In this document: positions 16,363 through 24,412 of the stretch, one piece after another | Layout of the letters: every line of letters begins with the position of its first letter | How positions within the stretch are numbered: the first letter of the stretch is position 1 | Assembly: GCF_039592695.1 (NCBI RefSeq) | Contig: NZ_JBBUTK010000002.1 | Location: forward strand, 186,001 to 250,000 | DNA length: 64,000 nt | Origin: Flagellimonas_A sp039592695 | GTDB taxonomy: Bacteria > Bacteroidota > Bacteroidia > Flavobacteriales > Flavobacteriaceae | Reading direction: 5' to 3' | Notes under the pieces: model-generated | What the model was told of the DNA's origin: nothing | The model's input: the letters and a program-made list of their open reading frames with translations, nothing else | The model's database searches: none | Translations under genes and position numbers: made by a program

Positions 16363-17443
16363 ATTGGCTCAAAAAGACAATGAGGCCAACTACAGCCAAC
16401 CCCAAAATCACAGCAAAGAAAATCTTCCAAAAACTATAGGGGCGTGTGCCTGAAATCTGACCGTTTTCGCCGTTTACAAAGAAGTTGTATTCCTTGCCAT
16501 TGTAGCGGTAGGCACTGATATAAACGGGCAATAGAATATGCTTGAAGGTCTCTTCGCTCAATCGCATATCCATACTGGTGACCCGTTGGGTATCACCGCC
16601 AATATCCTGCCGACACCAACGTCTAGCAATTTCTTCTGCTTCTCCCTTTGCCGTTAAATGCCCTTGTTTTAGGGGAATGGTATATTTTTCAGTGACAAAT
16701 CCCCTTAAAAAACTGGAGTTAAAGGGTTGCAGCAGTTTTAGGTTCCAACGTGCAATTTTAGACGGAACCCTTCCTTTACGCTGTTTTGAGGCCTCCACCA
16801 GAGTATCGTCCACAAAACCGGAAACTTGCCCTGAGGCGGGATACCAGCGTGTTTTTCGCACACGCTGTTGTACCATTTTTCCTTGGGAGTTCCGAACTCT
16901 TTTCGTTTCGTAATAATATTCGCCCCGTTGCCCTGAATAGGTCGCTTTCAATTGGGCATCAAACGTCCAGTAGGGTAGGTACAAACCTTTGGTGAATTGG
17001 GGGTCCAATGCCGCTTTTTTGAGATTGTTCGGTGCAAACCACAACGATTTGACCCATTTTTGAAAAATCTGAAATGACCTTTTCTGATCAATCTGAAAAG
17101 GTAAAACGGCACCGGGCAAAATCCACTCTTCTTTGTACTGGTCTTTAAGCACCAAGGGCATGCTGCAATAGACGCAGTGGAGCGATTTATAGTTTTCCTC
17201 TACGTGCTGGGTAGCGCCACAGTTTTTGCAATGTAGCATCGAAACTTCCTCGCTATGCTTTTGGGCGCCCATTTCTTTGAGGTAAGGATATAGTTCCAAC
17301 TCCTCAAATTGGGTTTCCCCCAATGCAATGGTTTCTTGATGTCCACAATATTCACAATGGATGTTCTTGGTACCCGGGCGGTATTTCAGCTCTGCCCCGC
17401 AGTTGATGCAGGGTTTTTTGAGTTCAGTAGATTTAATCTCCAT
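16361..17443 (-). CDS. Membrane-anchored double zinc-ribbon protein
   Basis: 360 residues. Two zinc ribbons stand at the N-terminus: C12xxC15...C30xxC33 and C72xxC75...C90xxC93. A large beta-rich middle follows (LYLPYWTFDAQLKATYSGQRGEYYY is its start), then a C-terminal hydrophobic helix from about residue 340, so the protein is tail-anchored with the ribbons in the cytoplasm. Similar proteins are annotated as TFIIB-type zinc-ribbon or PriA-like proteins, but there is no helicase domain. It lies downstream of the SPFH gene on the same strand. In Bacillus, YdjG (zinc ribbon) works with YdjI (SPFH) and PspA at the membrane, so a membrane-stress role is inferred. Confidence 0.78.
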   Translation of the reverse strand: MEIKSTELKKPCINCGAELKYRPGTKNIHCEYCGHQETIALGETQFEELELYPYLKEMGAQKHSEEVSMLHCKNCGATQHVEENYKSLHCVYCSMPLVLKDQYKEEWILPGAVLPFQIDQKRSFQIFQKWVKSLWFAPNNLKKAALDPQFTKGLYLPYWTFDAQLKATYSGQRGEYYYETKRVRNSQGKMVQQRVRKTRWYPASGQVSGFVDDTLVEASKQRKGRVPSKIARWNLKLLQPFNSSFLRGFVTEKYTIPLKQGHLTAKGEAEEIARRWCRQDIGGDTQRVTSMDMRLSEETFKHILLPVYISAYRYNGKEYNFFVNGENGQISGTRPYSFWKIFFAVILGLAVVGLIVFLSQ

Positions 17444-17449
17444 TTTTTC

Positions 17450-17469
17450 ATTCCCGCGAAGGCGGGAAT
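17450..17469. repeat. Short perfect hairpin, ATTCCCGC type
   Basis: ATTCCCGC-GAAG-GCGGGAAT is a perfect 8-bp stem. Related copies lie at 39445-39464 and 48419-48453, all in intergenic DNA. Confidence 0.85.
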
Positions 17470-17547
17470 CTATTTTTATCCCAATGGGTGGTTAGTTCCA
17501 ATTGTGTTGTTCTTTCTCCGAGAATAAATGGTGGAAGCTTCGATTGG

Positions 17548-17680
17548 TACTCGCCCGCCAAAGGCGGATGGCGAAGTTCTGCCATTGGTTTTCTTGGCAA
17601 AGCCAAAGAAAAATTCGTGCGGAGAAAGTGTCCTTTCTTTTGTTTCGTTTTCTTTGGACAAGCAAAGAAAATGAAAGGGA
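17548..17680. repeat. Family-C pyrimidine/purine hairpin repeat, copy 1
   Basis: The region contains CCGCC-AAA-GGCGG and, at 17648-17671, the hairpin TTTTCTTTG-GACAAG-CAAAGAAAA, preceded by GGAGAAAGTGTCC and TTTCTTTTGTTTCG. A diverged copy with the same order stands at 24740-24815. The longest frame across it encodes low-complexity sequence and is not a convincing gene. Confidence 0.65.
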
Positions 17681-17697
17681 TTTTTAATTTAATTGTT

Positions 17698-17920
17698 CAA
17701 TACTTTTTCCATTGATGAAAAGGTGCATTCCTCTCCTTCAATGAATTGAAGTCGTCGGATGCAGTCAAAATCTAGGCTGATTTTTTAAAGCTTGAAATCG
17801 GGCTAGTTTTCAAATCCTCGGCGTCCAGACCGTTTCCGACAGGTCGGAATACTCTTTGGACGCCTCCCATGTCTTTTCCTTTGAAAACTTTGGATTTCCT
17901 ACGCGTTAAAAAATAGGCCG
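17698..17920. repeat. Family-A structured element, copy 1
   Basis: The element starts with CAATACTTTTTCCATTGATG, includes the 41-bp module at 17723-17763 and closes with a long compound hairpin. Outer arms are GGCTGATTTTTTAAAGC and GCGTTAAAAAATAGGCC, middle arms TTGAAATC/GGATTTCC and GTTTTCAA/TTGAAAAC, and the apical stem GGCGTCCA...TGGACGCC ends in TTCCGAC/GTCGGAA. Compared with copies 2 and 3, stems are kept while bases change. It sits between the SPFH and zinc-ribbon genes, which share one direction. Confidence 0.85.
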
Positions 17921-17937
17921 AATTTACCCATACTTTT

Positions 17938-19086
17938 CTATGCATCAGGCAACGGCGGCGGCGTATTGCCCCCCAAAAATGATTTCAGTTCCTCCACTTC
18001 CTGTAAGGCTGCCCAACCGCCCATGCCCTGTTTCCAGACCAAACTTTCCTTATTGATGGTGCGGTTGGCGAACAATGCCTTTAATTGGTCAAAAGAAACG
18101 GGGCCTTGTTGTGCTCCGTTCAGGGCATAATAATACTGCACTGCGGCTGGCATCGGCGGTGGAACGGCTGCTGCTCCGCCTACGGCGGATGGCGGAAACG
18201 TTTGCTGGGCTCCCATCTGCGTACCGCCCACCATGTTGCCCATTTGCTGGGCCAGCACGAAGCCCATGCCCATGCCCATTCCAGCTCCTGCAGTACCACC
18301 TTCGTTTTTGGCAGCAGCTTCCATAGCCTTGGCTGCTTTAAATTGCGCCAATTTCTGCATATCCAGTTTGTCCAATCGGCTGTATTCAAAAATTTCCTTC
18401 TTGAGATCTTCGGGCATGGAAACGTTTTCGATGTAAAATTTTTCCAAAGAAATTCCGACGAACTCAAATTCGGGCGCCATCACCTCACGACAGGTTTCCG
18501 AAAGTTCGGAAGTATTGGCAGCATAGAGCTCGATGGGCAGATTGGCTTCCCCGACCGTATCGGTAAATCTCGTGGCAATCAAACTTTTGAGGTGTTCGTT
18601 GATTTCAAAATTGGTGAAGTTATTGTCCGTTCCGACGATATCAATGATAAACTTCCCGGCATCGGAAATCTTAAAGGCATACGTGCCAAACGCACGGATT
18701 TCAACCAAACCGAATCGGTCATCACTCAAGGTAATCGGATTTTTAGTACCCCACTTCTCATCAGTGAACAGGTGGGTATTCACAAAATAGACCTCGGCCT
18801 TGAATGGGGAGTTGAAACCATATTTCCACCCCTTCAGCGTGGCCAGAACGGGCAGGTTTTTGGTGGTCAGGTCGTAGGTGCCTGGGATAAACACATCGGC
18901 CAGTTGACCCTCATTCACAAAAACGGCTGTTTGGCCTTCACGTACAATCAGTTTTGCCCCGTTCTTGATTTCGTTCTGGTAACGCTCAAACCGGTGCGCA
19001 ATGGTATCGTCAGTATAGTCGAGCCATTCAACAATGTCGATAAATTCATGGCTCAGTTTTTCCTTGATTTTGTCAAATATTCCCAT
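17938..19086 (-). CDS. SPFH/band-7 protein with C-terminal GYF_2 domain (YdjI-like)
   Basis: 382 residues. Residues 20-230 form an SPFH (stomatin/prohibitin) domain of the YdjI or virion-core type (LIVREGQTAVFVNEGQLADVF, FGTYAFKISDAGKFI, ENVSMPEDLKKEIFEYSRLD). A short helix, a Gly/Met/Ala/Pro-rich linker (about 255-320) and a GYF_2 domain (YYYALNGAQQGPVSFDQLKALF...GMGGWAALQEVEEL) follow. There is no transmembrane helix, so it is a peripheral membrane scaffold; GYF domains bind proline-rich peptides. It is followed, after a repeat-filled gap of about 490 bp, by the zinc-ribbon membrane protein on the same strand. Part of the linker DNA (near 18170-18200) resembles the CCGCC/GGCGG hairpin repeats. 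Confidence 0.9.
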   Translation of the reverse strand: MGIFDKIKEKLSHEFIDIVEWLDYTDDTIAHRFERYQNEIKNGAKLIVREGQTAVFVNEGQLADVFIPGTYDLTTKNLPVLATLKGWKYGFNSPFKAEVYFVNTHLFTDEKWGTKNPITLSDDRFGLVEIRAFGTYAFKISDAGKFIIDIVGTDNNFTNFEINEHLKSLIATRFTDTVGEANLPIELYAANTSELSETCREVMAPEFEFVGISLEKFYIENVSMPEDLKKEIFEYSRLDKLDMQKLAQFKAAKAMEAAAKNEGGTAGAGMGMGMGFVLAQQMGNMVGGTQMGAQQTFPPSAVGGAAAVPPPMPAAVQYYYALNGAQQGPVSFDQLKALFANRTINKESLVWKQGMGGWAALQEVEELKSFLGGNTPPPLPDA

Positions 19087-19241
19087 CGATGTAGTGTTTT
19101 AATGTTTGGATTTTAAAGCTAAGAAAAAATGAGCCCTTTGCTGCATTGATTTTGCAAAGGTTTCAAAGCGTTTGCCCGTAATGGATTAGTGTAAAATGAA
19201 GGGGTTTTGTTACATTGCCTCCCAATCCAACCTATTTAAAC

Positions 19242-20366
19242 ATGAAAAGCTATCCGTTTTATGTCCTCCCCCTTCTTTCTGCACTATTTGTTGGGTGCGT
19301 TATTTCTGTTGATAAGGACAAAAAGAATGATGCTTCAGAAGCAGAAAAGGTTTCCACTATTGAGATGATAGATTTGACCTTGGAACAGGCCAATGTACTG
19401 GCCACCCTGCCCTTGGAATGTGTGAAAAAGGAATATCCCAACAAATTGGGCCATGTTTTGGGAAGTGGTGATGATTTGAGCGAACCCAAAGTATTGCACC
19501 CCGCTTTTTATGGCTGTTTTGATTGGCATTCGGCCGTGCATGGCCATTGGTCCATGGTGGAGTTGTTGAAAACGTATCCACAACTGGATGAAGCCAATCG
19601 AATTAAAGCCATTTTAAAGGCGAACCTTTCCAAGGAAAACATTGAGCAAGAAGTTGCCTATTTTGATGGCAAGCACAACAAAAATTACGAACGCACCTAT
19701 GGTTGGGGGTGGCTGTTGAAGCTGGCCGAGGAAATCCATACTTGGGATGACCCATTGGCAAGGGAATTGGAAGAAAACTTAAAACCCCTGTCCGATTTAA
19801 TAGCCCAGAAATTAGTCGATTATCTGCCCAAATTACAATATCCTGTTCGGGTAGGTACCCATACCAATACAGCTTTTGGACTATCTTTTGCATGGGATTA
19901 TGCCGAAACCTTAAATAATGAAGCATTGCTCGAAGCAATTCGAAATAGGGCGCTGTTTTTTTATAAGGGGGATGTTGGATGTCCTCTCAATTGGGAACCC
20001 AGTGGTGCCGATTTTCTTTCCCCCTGTTTTGAGGAACTAGATCTCATGCGACGAATCCTGACGAAAGAAGAATTCTTAGTTTGGATGGATCAATTCCTTC
20101 CCAAATTGAAGGAAGCTGATTTCAAAATTGATGTTGCCCTTGTGGGCGACCGTGAAGATGGCCAATTGGTGCATTTGGATGGCTTAAATTTTAGTCGCGC
20201 TTGGGTGCTTTTTGGCCTTGCCGAACAATATCCTGAGGAATATGGGCATTTATTGCCTTTAGCACACGAGTACGTAGCGTATTCCTTTCCCAATCTAATG
20301 GGGGATAGCTATGAAGGAGGGCACTGGTTGGGTTCGTTTGCGATTTATGCGCTGAGCACTCAGTAA
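19242..20366 (+). CDS. DUF2891 lipoprotein
   Basis: About 374 residues from ATG 19242 (MKSYPFYV); the longer frame from 19215 adds residues before the signal peptide. The lipobox is FVGC. The body matches the DUF2891 family: HPAFYGCFDWHSAVHGHWSMV, RTYGWGWLLKLAEE, VRVGTHTNTAFGLSFAWDYA, WEPSGADFLSPCFEE and VHLDGLNFSRAWVL, an alpha-helical, probably toroidal fold rich in Trp and His. The biochemical function is unknown. It is likely periplasmic or on the cell surface. It is transcribed alone and is convergent with the P1 peptidase gene. Confidence 0.88.
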   Translation: MKSYPFYVLPLLSALFVGCVISVDKDKKNDASEAEKVSTIEMIDLTLEQANVLATLPLECVKKEYPNKLGHVLGSGDDLSEPKVLHPAFYGCFDWHSAVHGHWSMVELLKTYPQLDEANRIKAILKANLSKENIEQEVAYFDGKHNKNYERTYGWGWLLKLAEEIHTWDDPLARELEENLKPLSDLIAQKLVDYLPKLQYPVRVGTHTNTAFGLSFAWDYAETLNNEALLEAIRNRALFFYKGDVGCPLNWEPSGADFLSPCFEELDLMRRILTKEEFLVWMDQFLPKLKEADFKIDVALVGDREDGQLVHLDGLNFSRAWVLFGLAEQYPEEYGHLLPLAHEYVAYSFPNLMGDSYEGGHWLGSFAIYALSTQ

Positions 20367-20372
20367 TTTAAA

Positions 20373-20425
20373 GCTCCTTTCCCTAAACAGGGAAAGGTGG
20401 GCCAATGAAGTTGGGTCGGAAAGGG
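20373..20425. repeat. Family-B hairpin repeat, copy downstream of DUF2891 gene
   Basis: GCTCCTTTCCCT...AGGGAAAGGTG...GTCGGAAAGGG repeats the plan of the family-B element at 13653. It begins a few bases after the DUF2891 stop and may terminate transcription. Confidence 0.65.
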
Positions 20426-20454
20426 TTTACTTTTAAACCTAATGTTTTGTATTA

Positions 20455-20678
20455 CAATACTTTTTTCCATCGATGAAAAAGTGCATTCCTCTCCTTCAAT
20501 GAATTGAAGTCGTCGGATGCAGTCAAAATCTAGGCTGATTTTTTCCTGTTTGAAATTCTTAAAAGCTTTTGTTCCGCGTTGTCCAGACCGTTTCCGATTG
20601 CATCGGAATACTCTATGGACGACTTCCTTCAGCCCATACAAAAACTTATGAATTTGCTACACAGGAAAAAATAGGCCG
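20455..20678. repeat. Family-A structured element, copy 2
   Basis: Same plan as copy 1: CAATACTTTTTTCCATCGAT start, module at 20481-20521, and a compound hairpin with outer arms GGCTGATTTTTTCCTGT/ACAGGAAAAAATAGGCC and apical stem TTGTCCA...TGGACGA ending in TTCCGAT/ATCGGAA. The changed base pairs relative to copy 1 are compensated. The remainder of the gap (20679-20747) holds a degenerate GTCATTTCGACAGAGC-type repeat and nothing else recognisable. Confidence 0.85.
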
Positions 20679-20747
20679 TTTTTGGTCATTTCGACAGAGC
20701 AAAGCGATGAGAAATCTACAGTGTTAAACCTTCCATGTTTATATGGA

Positions 20748-21917
20748 CTATTTGATTTTACCAGCATCCCTGAGCATCTGCAAAACTTTCTCTTTGGGAA
20801 GGGCCTCAATGATGTGTCCGTTTCTTCCGGTCATGGTTTCGGCAGCGAAAAGGGAATTTAAGATGGCTTCCTCAGTGGCTTCAATGGTGGCCAAGAATAA
20901 GGGTGTCATGGCCTCGTTTCGTAAGGAAGGTCGTTTTTGGATTAAGTTGTCAGTTTTATAAGGAATCCGACATTCCTCCGCGGTCGAGACCGCAATGACA
21001 TAATCGCCACTTCCGTTACTGGCAATACCCCCAGTTTTAGCCAATCCTAGCATGGCCCTTTTGGCCAGACGTTCAAGATTTCGTGAATCCAATGGGGCAT
21101 TCGTCATGACCAGGATCATACACGAACCGTCGGGCGAATATTTAAAACTATCGGAATATTGCCCCAATTGCTTCCCCACTTCAACGCCCGCAACCTGCAG
21201 AACACCTCCAAAATTACTTTGCACCAACACACCAACGGTATAGCCTCCTGATTTCTGGGGAAGCACCCTTGAAGAAGTGCCAATTCCTCCTTTAAAACCA
21301 AAACAGACCGTTCCGGTACCCGCACCGACGTTTCCTTCCGCCACTGTACCTGTGGAAGCATTTTTTATGGCTTCCAAAACATCTTTTTCGGTAGTATGGC
21401 GCCCTCTTATGTCATTCAAGTAGCCATCATTGGTCTCACCCACCACAGCGTTTACGGAGCGCACATTTTCGTTTCCGTTTTGCTCCAAAGTATATCCGAT
21501 GATTGCATTCACAGCGGTTGGTACACTTAGGGTATTGGTCAGAATGATGGGCGTTTCCAAATTGCCCAATTCTTTCACTTGGCTGTATCCGGCCAGCTTG
21601 CCAAAGCCATTGCCGATATAAATGGCGGCAGGGACTTTTTCTTGAAAGAGATTCCCAGAATGGGGTAAAATGGCGGTGACTCCCGTGCGAATTGAATCTG
21701 CTTCGATTCTAGTGAGATGGCCTACCTGAACTCCCTGCACATCGGTAATCGCATTTAATTTTCCGGGGCGTAAAACACCAATTTCAACGCCATAATCGCG
21801 TATGCGGGTCTGTGACCAGCACATGGCAACGCTTAAAAGAAACAGCAATGGTAAAAGATAGCTTTTGGTCATGGCACCACTTTTGGCAGTTCGCCTATTT
21901 TGTTTGGTAATCCTCAT
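20748..21917 (-). CDS. P1-family (S58/DmpA-like) peptidase, exported
   Basis: About 389 residues. The start at 21917 overlaps the upstream gene's stop as ATGA; ATG 21872 (MTKSYLLPLLFLL) gives a cleaner signal peptide ending ...CWSQ and is an equally good choice. Family features: RIRDYGVEIGVLRPGKLNAITDV, GVQVGHLTRIE, GVTAILPHSGNLF, NTLSVPTAVNAIIGY, VVGETNDGYLND, and TGGIASNGSGDYVIA, which holds the Ser for self-cleavage into alpha and beta chains. Known relatives are aminopeptidases or beta-peptidyl aminopeptidases. A periplasmic location is likely. Confidence 0.92.
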   Translation of the reverse strand: MRITKQNRRTAKSGAMTKSYLLPLLFLLSVAMCWSQTRIRDYGVEIGVLRPGKLNAITDVQGVQVGHLTRIEADSIRTGVTAILPHSGNLFQEKVPAAIYIGNGFGKLAGYSQVKELGNLETPIILTNTLSVPTAVNAIIGYTLEQNGNENVRSVNAVVGETNDGYLNDIRGRHTTEKDVLEAIKNASTGTVAEGNVGAGTGTVCFGFKGGIGTSSRVLPQKSGGYTVGVLVQSNFGGVLQVAGVEVGKQLGQYSDSFKYSPDGSCMILVMTNAPLDSRNLERLAKRAMLGLAKTGGIASNGSGDYVIAVSTAEECRIPYKTDNLIQKRPSLRNEAMTPLFLATIEATEEAILNSLFAAETMTGRNGHIIEALPKEKVLQMLRDAGKIK

Positions 21918-22351
21918 GGGGTAGTACATGAAGTATCTGCCACGATTTTCCAATCCCCCTCGATTTTTTTCATCACCAACATAAAGATGCCCTTGGCATT
22001 ACCGACTTCGCGCGTTAGATAAAACTCTCCCAGCACGTAATAGGCATCGTCGGATATTTCTGTGATATCGTTCAGCACAAAGCGCAGCTGCCCAAAATGT
22101 GCTGGGGTCGGATAGCTTTTTTGGTACCTTTCCATAGTGGCCTGCCAGCCCCTTACCACACCCGAGCTGCCATAGAAGGTAAGGGCATCTGATTTCCAAT
22201 AGGTTTCCATAAAGGCACTAAGGTCATGGTTGTTCCAAGCGGTTCGTTGGGTTTCCAATACTGCTTTTATGAGCTCTTCGTCAGTAGGGTTCGTTTGCCC
22301 AATGGTAAAGGTTGCCACTAAAAGACAGCATATCAAAAATGGTTTTTTCAT
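21914..22351 (-). CDS. Secreted NTF2-like (SnoaL/DUF4440) protein
   Basis: About 145 residues from ATG 22351 (MKKPFLICC), giving a signal peptide ending near IGQTNPT; the open frame extends upstream over the TPR gene and is not used. The domain pattern TDEELIKAVLETQRTAWNNHDLSAFMETYWKSDAL then GWQATMERYQKSYP and GNAKGIFMLVMKKIEGDWKIVADT is that of the cone-shaped NTF2-like fold of DUF4440/SnoaL proteins. The function is not predictable. It sits 22 bases after the TPR lipoprotein gene and overlaps the peptidase start. Confidence 0.85.
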   Translation of the reverse strand: MKKPFLICCLLVATFTIGQTNPTDEELIKAVLETQRTAWNNHDLSAFMETYWKSDALTFYGSSGVVRGWQATMERYQKSYPTPAHFGQLRFVLNDITEISDDAYYVLGEFYLTREVGNAKGIFMLVMKKIEGDWKIVADTSCTTP

Positions 22352-22373
22352 CCAATTGAATTTTGTGTTTACG

Positions 22374-23321
22374 TTATTGTTTGCCCTTGGGCCATCTTGC
22401 CAGTTCTGCCTCGGCGGCAATATAGCCAAAGGCGGCCCAATTGCCACTCGCCAACAGATCAGTGTACAACTGTTTGGCTTTTTCAGGCTCATCGTTGTAC
22501 TGGTGCCAATGGGCAATGCCATATTGTACCGCTTCGCTCGATCCGACCGCTACGTTGCCACTCAATTCGGACGCTTCGATTTCGCCCTTATAAAAAAGCA
22601 ATAGCTGATGGTAGCCTTCATTTTCGATGATTTCCATTTCGGGGGAAATGGATTCAAGTAGTTGTTCGGCCTCATCAGGTCTTTCCATACGCCGTAAGAT
22701 CATATACAGCCAATGGGATGCTGCCACCCGCATATCGTCGTTGGTCGAGGCATCATAACAGTTCTGAAAGTGCTCCAAGGCCTTGGGCCAATTGGCTTTG
22801 AGGTAATAGGCCAATCCCAGATGGTAATAAATGTTCGTGTGAAGTGAAGAAACGGGTTGGTTCAACCGATTGGGAATGCCATCGGGCTCAACCACATCTT
22901 CAGTGCCTTGAATCAATTGTGCCGCTTCCTCCAAATCGGCAATGGCTTGGTCGAGTTGGCGGGTAGAGATGTGCCGATGCCCACGGTGACGATAGAAGCG
23001 TGCATCATCAGGAAATTTTTCAATGCCCTCGGTATAGGCCTTTATCGCCCTTTGATAATCGCCCAAATAGGCCAAACGCCGCCCCAGCCAAATGATGTTT
23101 TCGGCACTGCCAGGTTCTTTTTTATAAGTATCAAGTGCTCCCTTAAAGTTTTTGACCTTGTTCTCACCTTGAAATTTAATCTGCTGGCTCACGAGTGGAG
23201 TGCCCAAAAGCGAGCGACCTTGCAAGGTATCGATCTGCACTTTTTCAGAAGCTGGTCTTTTAGGCGCTTGCTTGCATGCACAAGTCAAAAATATAGAGAG
23301 AAGAAGGAGCTTTATTTTCAT
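22374..23321 (-). CDS. Tetratricopeptide-repeat lipoprotein
   Basis: 315 residues with lipobox LTCAC in the signal peptide MKIKLLLLSIFLTCAC. At least three TPR-like units are visible: NIIWLGRRLAYLGDYQRAIKA, DARFYRHRGHRHISTRQLDQ and NIYYHLGLAYYLKANWPKAL. Such proteins scaffold other exported proteins; no enzymatic motif is present. It is the second of four closely spaced minus-strand genes (unknown protein, TPR, NTF2-like, P1 peptidase) and starts 7 bases after the upstream stop, so it probably belongs to one operon. Confidence 0.85.
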   Translation of the reverse strand: MKIKLLLLSIFLTCACKQAPKRPASEKVQIDTLQGRSLLGTPLVSQQIKFQGENKVKNFKGALDTYKKEPGSAENIIWLGRRLAYLGDYQRAIKAYTEGIEKFPDDARFYRHRGHRHISTRQLDQAIADLEEAAQLIQGTEDVVEPDGIPNRLNQPVSSLHTNIYYHLGLAYYLKANWPKALEHFQNCYDASTNDDMRVAASHWLYMILRRMERPDEAEQLLESISPEMEIIENEGYHQLLLFYKGEIEASELSGNVAVGSSEAVQYGIAHWHQYNDEPEKAKQLYTDLLASGNWAAFGYIAAEAELARWPKGKQ

Positions 23322-23327
23322 GGTTTT

Positions 23328-24107
23328 TTATTGATTGATAAGCCCTAACAAATAGCCGCTGAGCTTGCCCGAGTGTTCTTGGTAGAGTGACAGATAGGCA
23401 TCCCAGTCTTTTTTTCGGGCATTGACTTCGGTGACCTTGACCTCAATACTCTCCAAGAGTGCAAATTTGGGGATCAGCCGTATTTTTTGGTCTTTGGGTT
23501 GGTACAATGGTCCGGTGACCGCATTGTTGATGACAAACGGCTCTACCACATGCACCAATTTGAGTTGTTTGGCATCGTAGTAGTGAAAAAACACCTCGAC
23601 CACCACATTGAGGTTATGGTTTTGGGATGTCAACTGTACCGCAGTATGGTTGATTTTGGCAGAGGCGAGTTCAATGTCCAGATAGCCATTGTCCATAAAC
23701 GTGTCGCCGATGGTAAAATTAAAGAGGGCCAAGGGTTCGTCGCCCGCCATTTTTCGATATTCAATGTGGTGCAGTTCGCCCAATCGGGTAAAAGAGCCAT
23801 CGCGATGCAAAAAACTTCTACTGACCAACGATTCTTTGATATAGTTTTCGGGATTGTAGAAAAGTTTTGGCACGTTCTCCACCAATTTGGGCACCAAAAT
23901 TCCTAATACCAACGAAATGGCCCCTGAAGTCATCGCAAAATCGTCTTGTACGTCGCTATGAAAGATAAGCGTGTCTTTGATGCCTGTTTTTGTACTGATT
24001 TTGACTCGACCGTCGTCATAGCGGTAAAAATTTTGGGATTGTTGAGCGGTTGAGGGCACCAAAAAAAGAAAGCAAAAAAGACCAAGAAAAAATTGTAACG
24101 GTTTCAT
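23328..24107 (-). CDS. Secreted protein of unknown function
   Basis: About 259 residues from ATG 24107 (MKPLQFFLG), with a signal peptide ending near PSTAQQ; the open frame up to 24188 adds an unlikely leader. The sequence is mainly beta-rich with aromatic residues (NFYRYDDGRVKISTKTG, VVEVFFHYYDAKQLKLVHV), and contains a short hydrophobic segment (AMTSGAISLVLGILVPKLV) that may be a membrane helix. I do not recognise the family. It is probably the first gene of the four-gene minus-strand unit that ends with the P1 peptidase. Confidence 0.7.
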   Translation of the reverse strand: MKPLQFFLGLFCFLFLVPSTAQQSQNFYRYDDGRVKISTKTGIKDTLIFHSDVQDDFAMTSGAISLVLGILVPKLVENVPKLFYNPENYIKESLVSRSFLHRDGSFTRLGELHHIEYRKMAGDEPLALFNFTIGDTFMDNGYLDIELASAKINHTAVQLTSQNHNLNVVVEVFFHYYDAKQLKLVHVVEPFVINNAVTGPLYQPKDQKIRLIPKFALLESIEVKVTEVNARKKDWDAYLSLYQEHSGKLSGYLLGLINQ

Positions 24108-24245
24108 AAGGCTGGGGATTAGGGGGTTGCTACTTACAAGGTAGTGAAAATTTGTCCACATATCACCCCAAAACATTGGGACTATCACGCAGGCACCACC
24201 CTATATTCCTGGAAAATCTTCGGTTCCACATTAAATCGAACATCC

Positions 24246-24293
24246 GTATTTCTATTGAAGTTGAAAATAGGTCGTGTATTTCACGCATAGTTA
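24246..24293. repeat. Family-A 3' end fragment
   Basis: TATTTCTATTGAAGTTGAAA followed by ATAGGTCG matches the closing part of family-A copy 3 (GATTTCTATCGAAGCTGAAA, then ATAGGCCG). A second fragment at 24852-24898 shares both this part and the next 20 bases (GTATT(T)CACGCAT...TTA). They look like decayed or solo ends of the same element. Confidence 0.6.
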
Positions 24294-24303
24294 AATAAAA
24301 ATA

Positions 24304-24394
24304 GCTCCTCCCCTTAGTTATTGCATCCGACGACCCCGAAAGTTCGGGGGAGAGGAATGCACAGGTGGTCTCGGCGAAGTCGAGAGCGGAGGGG
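24304..24394. repeat. Family-B repeat carrying an inverted 41-bp module
   Basis: GCTCCTCCCCTT opens and GCGGAGGGG closes the copy. Between them 24322-24362 is the reverse complement of the 41-bp module found in family-A copies 1 and 2: arms TGCATCCGACGAC and GAGAGGAATGCAC are retained, while the central hairpin is CCCGAA...TTCGGG instead of TTCAAT...ATTGAA. A further hairpin CTCGGCGAAGTCGAG follows. Confidence 0.75.
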
Positions 24395-24412
24395 ATTGAT
24401 TAAATGTATATC

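Noticed and set aside
17476..17715. Short frames over the family-C repeat (17476-17715)
   Set aside because: The products are low-complexity Lys/Phe-rich sequences translated from hairpin repeats and are not preserved in the second copy at 24740.
18085..19116. 343-codon open frame antisense to the SPFH-GYF gene
   Set aside because: The SPFH and GYF_2 motifs on the minus strand are unambiguous; the opposite frame has no recognisable domain or start context.
20360..20641. 93-codon frame over family-A copy 2
   Set aside because: It covers a structured repeat that in the other copies has no equivalent reading frame, so it is not a conserved protein.
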